Below, piece by piece: positions 1 through 6,017 of a DNA stretch of 6,328 bases. A program made the translations under genes and the position numbers. The notes under the pieces are model-generated. The model ran no database searches. It saw nothing but the letters and a program-made list of their open reading frames with translations, and was not told the DNA's origin. Positions within the stretch are counted from its first letter, which is position 1; each line of letters starts with the position of its first letter. Origin of the DNA: VGWB01 sp964480945 (GTDB taxonomy: Bacteria; Bacteroidota; Ignavibacteria; UBA10030); assembly GCA_964480945.1 (NCBI GenBank), contig CAYZRX010000122.1, positions 1 to 6,328 on the forward strand, in the 5' to 3' direction.

Positions 1-100
1 TCCATCATGACCAAAATATCCAAATGTAAAGAAGCGTTAGACGCAGGACACTAGTTATTACAGCGCCAAGATAGAATGTCTCGGGAGAGTGGGGTCTGGG

Positions 101-180
101 CCGCCTTGTTATATTAGGTCAAACGCAAATCGAAAAGTTCTGTCTATTGTGACGTCAACCCCGCTTTGTTGTATATAGTC
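101..180. repeat. Diverged 20-bp direct repeat, 60-bp period
   Basis: Bases 101-120 and 161-180 align without gaps at 15 of 20 positions; the shared core is CCGCYTTGTTRTAT, and both copies end in GTC. The copies start exactly 60 bases apart. The intervening sequence is not repeated. This may be a pair of protein-binding sites or a remnant of a duplication; with this much mismatch chance is also possible. Confidence 0.3.
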
Positions 181-189
181 GTTATACAA
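169..189. promoter_or_regulatory. Inverted repeat, possible operator
   Basis: TTGTATA at 169-175 and TATACAA at 183-189 are perfect 7-base inverted arms around a 7-base spacer. Arm centres are 14 bases apart. This geometry fits a dimeric DNA-binding protein, and the element lies upstream of a helix-turn-helix gene remnant. No promoter with proper spacing can be placed around it, so the operator role is inference. Confidence 0.3.
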
Positions 190-344
190 TCGCCAAACCT
201 GCCCTTCTACAGCTTGAGTTTTCTCACTCTCCCAGCACTCAGAATATTGTGGTCTTAAGGCACGGAATCTGTTTCATTTTATCCTTGTCGTGTACTATCA
301 TATGGTGGAAATTTTTGGCGTTTCTTGTCGAATGCGGGAGCAAA

Positions 345-551
345 ATGAACCGATCTAGATGGCTGACGATTGATGAATTGGCCGAATATCTGAAGCTGGG
401 AAGGATGAAATCGTATCAGGTGGCGCAGAAGGGTGCAATTCCACTTTTCAAGTTGGGGAACCAATAACGATTTGATGTAGCTAACTGAAGGACCTGCTCG
501 TATGTACTCGACTGGCAAACACCTTTCATGTCTGCGAATATCGAGTCTTGA
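345..551 (+). pseudogene. Broken excisionase-type helix-turn-helix gene
   Basis: An ATG at 345 follows GGGAG (336-340) with 4-base spacing. The 40 residues that follow (MNRSRWLTIDELAEYLKLGR, then MKSYQVAQKGAIPLFKLGNQ) match the start of MerR-like excisionase/HTH_17 DNA-binding domains: a helix-turn-helix over 'LTIDELAEYLKLG' and the recognition-helix segment 'YQVAQKGAIP'. In this family 'KLGNQ' is normally followed by W-R-F. Here a TAA (465-467) sits where the Trp is expected, and the frame continues with 'RFDVAN', another stop at 486-488, and a third at 549-551. So the recognisable domain reads through the stop, which points to decay rather than to a natural short protein. Intact relatives act as recombination directionality factors or small transcription regulators. 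A truncated 40-residue product, or sequencing error in the two codons, are the alternatives. Confidence 0.55.
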
Positions 552-596
552 CCGTCAACTGGACCCACGGTTACGCATGTGTCCGGGAGGAACAAA

Positions 597-1841
597 ATGA
601 GCTATCAGCGAAGAACAATCGTCCTGTTCGCCGACACTACTCTGCTGCTACCGGCTCTGATGTTGCTTTGTATGGTCTGTGCATTGAGCGGACAGGCGGA
701 GCAGACTTCCACTGTGCTCATTCGGTTACCGCAGGCGGATGAGAGCGTCATCATCTCCGCCGACAAACCGGTATACTTCCCCGGTGACACCGTTCGTTTG
801 TCGATAAATCGGGACGACAGCGCTGCAAAGGCTACCGTGACTCCGATACTGACTATCCAGAAAACAGCGCTGAAATCTGTCGGCGACAATGCGTACATCG
901 CCGTCATTCCACAAAATGTCATTCCAGGATCATACCAGGTTTATCTTGATGTCCTGGATGTCCAGGGGCGGCGTCTGATTTATGAGACGGATTGTGTCGT
1001 GAGCGTCGAAGAATACCAGGGAATCGAGCAGATTGGACGCTATACGCGAATCATCCCCGAAGCTGGAAGCAACGATGCAGTGACGGCGGTCACGCTGGAC
1101 CGCGAGCAGATACGTAACCTGCAAGTGGTCTTTCAGCGTGACAGTATTCGGGAGACTATGGGGCCGCAGTTTGTCACTATTAAAACCACAGTGCAGTTGC
1201 GAAGTGGTACCACGGCCCAGACATTTGAGCGACGTGTACTGACCTTTCGAAGCCACGGCGATCCAAACAAAGATCGCGAAATGTTCGTTCAGTACCGCAA
1301 GGCCTATGGCCCTTATGCCGCGATAAGTAGTGAGGAATTGGAACGGGTCGAGGTGGAAGTCGATTCGCTGCCAAACTGGGCGATTATTAAGGTTAGTGTA
1401 GCACCCGACTATACGATCAAAATAGGCGCCGTCGACCGATCCAACTGCGTAACGCGGTATTATCGCGTGAGGGGTCCGAGAATTGAAGCGGGACTGACAG
1501 TTGGCGTCCCAAAAGTTTTGTATGACACCCGAGCCGACGATAGCATAGATTACGGTAACACAAGTGCGATGTTGCGATTCTACTATGTTGACGGAAAATC
1601 GGGACATCGTTTTCCTATCAGCCTCGGATTCGGAACGTTTGGGGTGAACTCGCCAATCGACATGAGTGCCGGAAAAGGCGGCTTTGCCACGTCGGTATTT
1701 TTGGATATCATCGAGCTTATGAGGAGGCTCGATATGGATATCGGCATCAAAGTGAATGCGGGTCTTGAAATGACACCCTTTTCCCCTATCAAGAGACAAT
1801 CGCGGCTGCTGTTTGACGCACACGTGGGCCTGGCGCTCTGA
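597..1841 (+). CDS. Secreted beta-rich protein, MG2/Ig-like N-terminus
   Basis: A 414-residue protein of unknown function. The ATG at 597 is preferred over an in-frame GTG at 579 because a strong ribosome site GGGAGGA (585-591) lies 5 bases before it and inside the longer version. Residues 1-35 look like a signal peptide: Arg-rich start, hydrophobic core 'LLLPALMLLCMVCAL', probable cut near 'SGQA'. No clear lipobox is visible. Residues about 50-138 resemble a macroglobulin MG2 or Ig-like strand domain, with the telltale 'DKPVYFPGDTVRL' (56-68) and 'GSYQVYLDVLD'. Residues 140-290 are mixed and rich in charged strands; I do not recognise them. From about 295 to the end, alternating polar and hydrophobic strands ('RIEAGLTVGVP', 'SAMLRFYYVDG', 'FPISLGFGTFG', 'RLLFDAHVGLAL') suggest a small beta-barrel or other outer-membrane-associated fold. 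It stands alone, with no close downstream partner. Gene reality is fairly sure; location in the envelope is inferred; function is unknown. Confidence 0.82.
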   Translation: MSYQRRTIVLFADTTLLLPALMLLCMVCALSGQAEQTSTVLIRLPQADESVIISADKPVYFPGDTVRLSINRDDSAAKATVTPILTIQKTALKSVGDNAYIAVIPQNVIPGSYQVYLDVLDVQGRRLIYETDCVVSVEEYQGIEQIGRYTRIIPEAGSNDAVTAVTLDREQIRNLQVVFQRDSIRETMGPQFVTIKTTVQLRSGTTAQTFERRVLTFRSHGDPNKDREMFVQYRKAYGPYAAISSEELERVEVEVDSLPNWAIIKVSVAPDYTIKIGAVDRSNCVTRYYRVRGPRIEAGLTVGVPKVLYDTRADDSIDYGNTSAMLRFYYVDGKSGHRFPISLGFGTFGVNSPIDMSAGKGGFATSVFLDIIELMRRLDMDIGIKVNAGLEMTPFSPIKRQSRLLFDAHVGLAL

Positions 1842-2096
1842 ATTGACTTAGTGCGAAACTACATGGGAGGAAATTGCCAATTACTTGCGGGTCGATATGT
1901 ATTGGAGTCACTACAATCCCTCCAAAACTTGGAAACCGTGAGGTTATGACTGGACCAAAGAATGGGGGAAGGTCACATCGGTGGAGGGGCATGCCCCGTC
2001 GCGCCTTAGCACAATGTATCTTGACCGCAGTTGGCGGCAACCGGAAAATAAATCTGATTTAGCCAAAATAGTTTAGGTTTTTGTCGAAGAATCCGA

Positions 2097-2102
2097 TATA
2101 AT
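2097..2102 (+). promoter_or_regulatory. Candidate -10 element for the RRM gene
   Basis: TATAAT is a perfect sigma70-type -10 hexamer. The best -35 positions at 17-18 base spacing (around 2073-2079, TTAGGT/TAGGTT) match poorly, and there is no extended TGn motif, so an activator or another sigma factor may be involved. If used, transcription would start near 2108-2110 and give a leader of about 170 bases, similar in scale to cold-shock-type leaders. Confidence 0.3.
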
Positions 2103-2190
2103 AAGTACTTGGTATTGATTTGAGTCCGACCTTTATCGTAGTCTTGTCCTAATCAACAACTCTCCGCTAAAGCGTAATCTCGAATTGATC

Positions 2191-2204
2191 GCGCAATCAT
2201 GCGC
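2191..2204 (+). promoter_or_regulatory. Short GC hairpin in RRM leader
   Basis: GCGCA (2191-2195) pairs with TGCGC (2200-2204) around a 4-base loop ATCA. It lies just before the larger leader hairpin and is followed by AAAATG rather than a T tract, so it is not a terminator. It may be part of one folded leader. Confidence 0.35.
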
Positions 2205-2213
2205 AAAATGTCA

Positions 2214-2264
2214 TTTATCTTGAAGTATCCGATTTCATCGGAATACAGTTCACTTCGAGATAAG
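2214..2264 (+). promoter_or_regulatory. Two-part hairpin upstream of RRM ribosome site
   Basis: TATCTTGAAGT (2216-2226) pairs with ACTTCGAGATA (2252-2262) over 11 positions with a single T-G wobble, and one or two more pairs are possible outside (2215/2263, 2214/2264). Inside it, TCCGAT (2228-2233) and ATCGGA (2237-2242) form a perfect 6-bp hairpin with a TTC loop. A 9-base one-sided bulge (2243-2251) separates the two stems. The structure ends 7 bases before the GGAG ribosome site (2272-2275). The position fits a translational control element or a binding site for the RRM protein itself; a DNA operator is the alternative. Confidence 0.5.
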
Positions 2265-2281
2265 CAACAACGGAGTGTAGA

Positions 2282-2572
2282 ATGAATATCTACATCGGAA
2301 ACTTGTCGTCCGATACGACAGAAGATCAATTACGCCAAGCCTTTGCGGGTTACGGCGAAGTCTCAACTGTCAACATCATTACGGACAAGTACAGCGGCGA
2401 ACCGAGAGGTTTTGCATTTGTCGAGATGTCTGGGAAGAACGAGGCGGTTTCTGCCATCAGCGGCCTTAACGGCCAGGATCTGAATGGACGCACGTTGAAT
2501 GTCAACGAAGCGAAACCACGCACCGAAGGCGGCAACCGAAGCGGTGGCAACAATCACCGCAAATCGTACTGA
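2282..2572 (+). CDS. RRM-domain RNA-binding protein
   Basis: A 96-residue cytoplasmic protein made of one RNA recognition motif and a short polar tail. The beta1 RNP2 motif is 'IYIGNL' (3-8) and the beta3 RNP1 motif is 'RGFAFVEM' (42-49), with the aromatic residues Tyr4, Phe44 and Phe46 that stack on RNA bases in this family. The fold is complete, ending with 'LNGRTLNVNEAKPR' near residue 80. The tail is rich in Gly, Asn, Arg and Ser ('EGGNRSGGNNHRKSY'), as in cyanobacterial and other bacterial RRM proteins that bind single-stranded RNA and are often cold- or stress-responsive. The ATG is supported by GGAG (2272-2275) 6 bases upstream. The gene is monocistronic: a long structured leader precedes it and a strong terminator follows. 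The RNA targets cannot be inferred. Confidence 0.95.
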   Translation: MNIYIGNLSSDTTEDQLRQAFAGYGEVSTVNIITDKYSGEPRGFAFVEMSGKNEAVSAISGLNGQDLNGRTLNVNEAKPRTEGGNRSGGNNHRKSY

Positions 2573-2620
2573 CGGCGGCGCAATGAGACCCGGGGCAATT
2601 GTTTCATAGGCTTGATTCTC

Positions 2621-2655
2621 GAAGGATTCCGGCCTCCGGCCGGTTTCCTTCTTTC
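2621..2655 (+). terminator. Rho-independent terminator after RRM gene
   Basis: GAAGGATTCCGGCC (2621-2634) pairs with GGCCGGTTTCCTTC (2638-2651), giving a 14-position stem with two central T-T mismatches and a TCC loop, followed by TTTC. The A/G-rich outer left arm against a pyrimidine-rich right arm is typical. It lies about 50 bases past the RRM stop codon. The T tract is short, so efficiency is uncertain. Confidence 0.8.
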
Positions 2656-2961
2656 ATCGCAAAGTCCTCGATATCGCGGACAGCGGGAGAAGAGTTGAAC
2701 GCTGCCTCAAACATCAGGCAACATCGGCACTTGGAATACCATGAGAGGAAAAGGTGCTCTCCGCTGACAGGGGACAGCCATCGGAATTGCCGCATGTTGC
2801 GCCATCCGGTAACCCGTCCCAATACTCGCCGACCAGAAATTGGCGAAGTAATCTCGCCGGATGGTGTGGTTGACAAGGAAGGCGGTAATCTCAGTGGATT
2901 CCCTTCATGACCTATAAGAAGTACGATTATATTTCCGGCTTCGAAAGCAAAGGAACAAATC
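2652..2961. other. Gene-free stretch with possible folded RNA
   Basis: I find no supported gene in these 310 bases. Open frames exist on both strands, but none has a ribosome site or a recognisable protein motif. The stretch has several inverted repeats: TGCCT/AGGCA (2703-2707, 2716-2720) and the nested structure at 2800-2866. It may hold a leader or a non-coding RNA for the small membrane protein gene at 2962, or decayed sequence. Confidence 0.4.
2800..2866. repeat. Nested inverted repeat, possible structured RNA
   Basis: CGCCATCCGG (2800-2809) pairs with CCGGATGGTG (2857-2866), 10 pairs with one G-T wobble. Inside, TCGCCGA (2826-2832) pairs with TTGGCGA (2840-2846), 7 pairs with one G-T wobble and a 7-base loop. 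Single G-T wobbles on an otherwise perfect helix suit RNA on the + strand. I compared it with the c-di-GMP-I riboswitch and did not find the conserved core, so no known class is assigned. Confidence 0.35.
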
Positions 2962-3039
2962 ATGTCATCGATAGCCTGGGTAATTGTGGGGCTGATTTTG
3001 GGCTTTTTCGCCGGCGGGTTGGCTGTAGATAAAAGATAA
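2962..3039 (+). CDS. Small single-pass membrane protein
   Basis: A 25-residue open frame with a good ribosome site (AAAGGA, 2949-2954) 7 bases before its ATG. The sequence is MSSIAWVIVGLILGFFAGG followed by LAVDKR. Residues 4-22 form one hydrophobic helix with glycines spaced as in helix-packing motifs, and a charged 'DKR' end. The Lys/Arg at the C-terminus favours that end in the cytoplasm. Many bacteria carry such microproteins, often under stress control, and their usual role is to bind a larger membrane protein. I cannot name a family. It is well below normal gene-calling length; the ribosome site, codon quality and clean transmembrane profile are the case for it. Confidence 0.55.
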   Translation: MSSIAWVIVGLILGFFAGGLAVDKR

Positions 3040-3077
3040 ACGGTTCGAGCGGGATTCGGCTGTTCAAAACCGTTTTC
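3038..3077 (+). terminator. Possible weak terminator hairpin
   Basis: AAACGGTT (3038-3045) pairs perfectly with AACCGTTT (3068-3075), followed by one more T and then C. The 22-base loop is long and the stem overlaps the stop codon of the small membrane protein gene. It could end that transcript, but the large loop and short T run make this weak. Confidence 0.3.
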
Positions 3078-3166
3078 CACGCCGCCGGCAGCGCGTAACC
3101 GATACTGCCCGCGTCTTTAAAATCCAGAGGTTGACAAGTCGCACACTATAAAATACGGAGAAGTTT

Positions 3167-3520
3167 ATGTTGAGGACAAAAAGGAGTAGTTTCGGCGTTA
3201 TTGCACGTATACGGGGTCTCCCGGAGAAGGCCGACGAACTCCGTGGGCGGTTGCTTGACTTGGCCGGTTTGACACGGCATGAAGACGGCTGTATTTCATG
3301 TGAGATGATAGAGAATGAATTGGACTCAACTGAGTTTACCCTTCTCGAGGAATGGTCGGACGAGAAAGCACACAATGCTCACTTCGGCACCAATCCAATT
3401 CAAAATGCGCTGCACTTTCTTCCGAACCTGCTTTCAGGCGAGCTTAGCCTTCACAAACAAGTATTGAGATTGAATGCGGTCAAATATGGCACCAACAGCT
3501 ATGGTCTGGCGGTGCGTTGA
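3167..3520 (+). CDS. ABM-domain (YgiN-like) monooxygenase family protein
   Basis: A 117-residue protein with the ferredoxin-like alpha/beta fold of the antibiotic biosynthesis monooxygenase superfamily (ABM). The pattern is clear: first strand 'FGVIARIRGLPEKADEL' (9-25), helix 'LRGRLLDLAGLTRHEDGC' (25-42), strand 'CISCEMIENELDSTEFTLLE' (42-61), the hallmark 'EEW' (61-63), then 'AHNAHFGTNPIQ' with the usual His, and 'LPNLLSGELSLHKQVLRL'. Members are cofactor-free dimers that oxidise quinols or polyketides, or sense and degrade small metabolites; the substrate here is unknown. About 15 residues beyond the fold ('NAVKYGTNSYGLAVR') are an unusual tail. GGAG (3157-3160) lies 6 bases before the ATG. 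It appears to be a single-gene unit. Confidence 0.88.
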   Translation: MLRTKRSSFGVIARIRGLPEKADELRGRLLDLAGLTRHEDGCISCEMIENELDSTEFTLLEEWSDEKAHNAHFGTNPIQNALHFLPNLLSGELSLHKQVLRLNAVKYGTNSYGLAVR

Positions 3521-3735
3521 CCCGGGATAGGTCTTCTCGCAATCATGCAGATAAATCTTGTGCCGTGAGTGTCTACCGCGTATCATGAAAGGACGATGGT
3601 CGGGAGATCTACGTCTGCTGCCTGTGGCCCGAAAGATCTGAATCGCAACTTCGGTTAGCTTATGCGAAGTCCGGCGATGGTACAGGCGAGTGAATCAGCA
3701 TTGAGCGAAAATTGTCATTGAGGAACGGGTTGGTC

Positions 3736-5997
3736 ATGCAAAGCGGCGCACCCAAATTGATCATCAAGAGAATTGCGTTTATCGGCAATTATCTGCCGCG
3801 CCGGTGCGGTATTGCAACCTTCACCACCGATTTGTGTGAAGCCGTCGCCGCCGAGAATGAGGGGACGAACTGTATGGCTATTCCGGTCAATGACACCGAT
3901 GATGGTTACGAGTATCCCGGTCGCGTTCGCTTTGAACTCATGGAAAAGGATATTGAATCGTATCACCGTGCAGCCGACTTTCTGAATATCAATAATGTCG
4001 ATGTTGTCTGTCTGCAGCATGAATACGGCATTTTCGGTGGCCGGGCCGGGAGCCACATCCTTGCTCTTCTGCGCGAGCTGCGTATGCCGATTGTCACGAC
4101 TTTGCACACCATTTTAGTCGAGCCGGATACAGATCAGCGCCGGGTGCTGGAGGAAGTTGCGAGTCTCTCAGATCGCCTCGTAGTCATGAGTCGGCGCGGC
4201 AGAGAGTTTCTGACAGATATCTATCATATATCTTCCGACAAAATTGACCTTATCCCCCACGGCATCCCGGATGTGCCTTTTGTTGACCCCAGTTTTCACA
4301 AAGACCTGTTTGGAGTCGAAGGAAAAATGGTCCTGCTCAGTTTCGGGCTGCTCTCGGCAAGTAAAGGGATCGAGAATGTGATTGAAGCCCTGCCCGCGAT
4401 TGTGGCTGATCATCCCAATGTGGTCTATATGATCCTGGGCGAGACGCATCCTCACGTCAAGGAAATCGACGGAGAGGCATACCGGCGTTCACTGCATTGG
4501 CTGGCTCGCGAGAGAGGCGTGGAGAGCAACGTCATCTTCTATAACCGCTTTGTCAGTCTGGAAGAACTGGTTGAGTTTATTGGTGCGGCGGATATATACA
4601 TTACCCCTTATCTCAATCAGGCACAAATCACTTCAGGCACACTTGCTTACACTCTCGGAGCCGGAAAGGCCGTCGTTTCGACACCGTACTGGTACGCCGA
4701 GGAAATGCTGGCTGAGGAGCGAGGAGTCCTGGTGCCGTTTCGGGACCCGCCGGCACTCGCTCAAAAAGTCATTGATTTATTGAATGACGAAGCCGGACGT
4801 CACGCGATGCGCAAACGGGCTTATATGTTCGGGAGGGAGATGATCTGGCCGCAGGTGGCGCGCCGCTACCGCGAGACTTTCGAACGCGCTCGGGCCGGAC
4901 GTCGTCATTTCAGCAGCCCGGGCTTTACCGTCAAAGCTCTCGATAAACATCCCGGGGAACTCCCACCTCTCAAGCTCGATCACTTGTACAATATGACCGA
5001 CGAAACCGGCATTCTGCAGCACGCTATTTTTACAATCCCGAATTATCATGAGGGGTACACCACCGATGACAACGCCCGTGCTCTTATCGTGAGCGCTCTT
5101 TTGGAGGATGTGGGTAATCAAGAAGCCTTCGAGTTGGCCTCGCGTTATCTTGCTTTTATCTGGTATGCCTATAATGCTGCGACCGGACGCTTTCGCAATT
5201 TTATGACTTACCAGCGTACCTGGCTGGAGACGAAAGGTTCCGACGACAGTCATGGCCGCGCTTTGTGGGCTCTCGGCACCGTACTCGGTCGCTCTCATAC
5301 ACCGGCGCTGCAAAGTATGGCCGGCTGGCTGTTCGAGCGCGCCCTGCCCGCTATTCTCGATACTACCAGTCCTCGGGCCTGGGCCTTTGCGCTTATCGGC
5401 ATCCATGAGTATGTTCGACGCTTCGCCGGTGATCGTCGCGCCGGTCAGGTCCAGGAGGAATTATCCCGCCGACTTCTGGCCTTGTACCAACGTTGCCGCT
5501 CAGACCACTGGCGATGGTACGAAGAGGGGCTCACCTACTGCAACGCCGTTCTGCCTCACGCATCGCTGGTCTGCGGACAATCTGTTCAGAGTGCGGTAAC
5601 GATTGAAGCTGGATTGGAATCGCTCGCGTGGCTGAGCGACGTACAACGGGCCAGCAAGGGGGGGCATTTTGTCCCGATCGGATCTAATGGCTTTTACCGG
5701 AAAGGTGGCGAATGCGCCCGCTTCGATCAACAGCCTGTGGAGGGTCAGGCAATGGTGTCTGCCTGTCTCGAAGCCTATCGCATCACGCAGGACGATTACT
5801 GGCGCAAGGAAGCTCAACGCGCCTTTGAATGGTTCCTCGGGCGCAACGACCTGAATCTATCGATCTACGACCCAACCACGGGTGGCTGTCGCGATGGTCT
5901 CCACCCCGACCGACCCAACGAAAATCTCGGCGCGGAGTCTACCCTCGCCTTCCTCCAGTCCTTGCTGGAACTGCGCTTGGCACAGAACACTTTTTAA
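3736..5997 (+). CDS. GT4-type glycosyltransferase fused to helical barrel
   Basis: A 753-residue protein if started at ATG 3736; TTG codons at 3730 and 3712 are in frame. GAGGA (3720-3724) lies 5 bases before the 3730 TTG and 11 before the ATG, so the start is not certain. Residues about 10-385 are a GT-B glycosyltransferase of the GT4 type: 'IAFIGNYLPRRCGIATFT' near the N-terminus, 'QHEYGIFGG', 'LHTIL', 'PHGIPD', the donor-site 'LLSASKGIENVIEAL', and 'SGTLAYTLGAGKAVVSTPYW'. The usual GT4 E-x7-E is replaced by Gln297 and Tyr305. Residues about 415-753 are an all-helical module resembling an (alpha/alpha)6 barrel, with 'YTTDDNARAL' (441-450), 'SDDSHGRALWALG', 'EEGLTYCNAVLPHAS', 'EGQAMVSA' and 'NLGAESTLAFLQSLLELR'; acidic pairs could be catalytic. 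No signal peptide or membrane segment. It is probably co-transcribed with the GH130 gene 20 bases downstream, suggesting mannoside glycan synthesis or turnover; donor and acceptor are unknown. Confidence 0.93.
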   Translation: MQSGAPKLIIKRIAFIGNYLPRRCGIATFTTDLCEAVAAENEGTNCMAIPVNDTDDGYEYPGRVRFELMEKDIESYHRAADFLNINNVDVVCLQHEYGIFGGRAGSHILALLRELRMPIVTTLHTILVEPDTDQRRVLEEVASLSDRLVVMSRRGREFLTDIYHISSDKIDLIPHGIPDVPFVDPSFHKDLFGVEGKMVLLSFGLLSASKGIENVIEALPAIVADHPNVVYMILGETHPHVKEIDGEAYRRSLHWLARERGVESNVIFYNRFVSLEELVEFIGAADIYITPYLNQAQITSGTLAYTLGAGKAVVSTPYWYAEEMLAEERGVLVPFRDPPALAQKVIDLLNDEAGRHAMRKRAYMFGREMIWPQVARRYRETFERARAGRRHFSSPGFTVKALDKHPGELPPLKLDHLYNMTDETGILQHAIFTIPNYHEGYTTDDNARALIVSALLEDVGNQEAFELASRYLAFIWYAYNAATGRFRNFMTYQRTWLETKGSDDSHGRALWALGTVLGRSHTPALQSMAGWLFERALPAILDTTSPRAWAFALIGIHEYVRRFAGDRRAGQVQEELSRRLLALYQRCRSDHWRWYEEGLTYCNAVLPHASLVCGQSVQSAVTIEAGLESLAWLSDVQRASKGGHFVPIGSNGFYRKGGECARFDQQPVEGQAMVSACLEAYRITQDDYWRKEAQRAFEWFLGRNDLNLSIYDPTTGGCRDGLHPDRPNENLGAESTLAFLQSLLELRLAQNTF

Positions 5998-6017
5998 CCT
6001 GTGGAGACACGATCCCG

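Larger units (their letters stand above)
1..344. other. Gene-free AT-rich left end
   Basis: I see no convincing coding region here. The stretch is AT-rich and contains two small repeat structures listed separately: an inverted repeat at 169-189 and a diverged direct repeat (101-120 and 161-180). An 8-base palindrome TGACGTCA lies at 150-157. A longer reading frame opens at 249 and joins the helix-turn-helix remnant, but its first 32 residues have no good ribosome binding site and look like untranslated upstream sequence. The region could be the control region of the broken gene that follows, or decayed sequence. Confidence 0.5.
2086..2233 (+). repeat. 12-bp motif GAAGWATCCGAT in two copies
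   Basis: GAAGAATCCGAT (2086-2097) overlaps the candidate -10 element, and GAAGTATCCGAT (2222-2233) forms part of the leader hairpin. They match at 11 of 12 positions, and the match extends weakly one or two bases to the left (TC/TT). Both copies are in the same orientation, 136 bases apart. A shared protein or RNA contact site is possible. Confidence 0.35.
1842..2281. other. Gene-free stretch with RRM gene leader
   Basis: These 440 bases hold no gene I can support. The left half contains a perfect 12-base palindrome GGGGCATGCCCC (1986-1997) without a following T tract, so it is not a standard terminator for the preceding gene. The right half appears to be the promoter and long 5' leader of the RRM gene: a perfect TATAAT at 2097-2102, a GC hairpin at 2191-2204, and a long two-part hairpin at 2214-2264 just before the ribosome site. 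A 12-base motif GAAGWATCCGAT occurs at 2086-2097 and again at 2222-2233. Confidence 0.5.

Noticed and set aside
1986..1997. Perfect palindrome GGGGCATGCCCC as a terminator for the secreted-protein gene.
   Set aside because: It has no unpaired loop and no T tract, and lies about 145 bases past the stop codon.
1874..2062. A 62-codon + strand frame after the secreted-protein gene.
   Set aside because: No ribosome site at the correct distance and a composition unlike its neighbours; it competes with the frame above and shows no motif.
1852..2076. A + strand frame with protein-like text ('WEEIANYLRVDMYWSHYNP', later 'YDWTKEWGKVTSVEG') interrupted by one TGA at 1939-1941.
   Set aside because: There is no start codon with a ribosome site, the open part after the stop is only 44 codons, another frame over the same bases is equally open, and no family is recognised. 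A decayed gene is possible but not supported.
2750..2910. Resemblance of the - strand text around GGGTTACCGGATGG to the 3' part of a c-di-GMP-I riboswitch.
   Set aside because: The conserved upstream core and the GGGACGCAAAGCC segment are absent, and no gene follows on that strand.
2604..3080. A 158-codon open frame on the - strand across the stretch between the RRM and ABM genes.
   Set aside because: It runs antisense through the RRM terminator hairpin and the small membrane protein gene, and its translation shows no fold or motif.
3131..3154. TTGACA (3131-3136) and TATAAAAT (3147-3154) upstream of the ABM gene, looking like a sigma70 promoter.
   Set aside because: The spacing is only 10 bases instead of about 17, and a start from this -10 would fall in the ribosome site.
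4777..5406. A 209-codon - strand open frame inside the glycosyltransferase gene.
   Set aside because: It is antisense to a well-supported coding region with conserved motifs and has no motif of its own.
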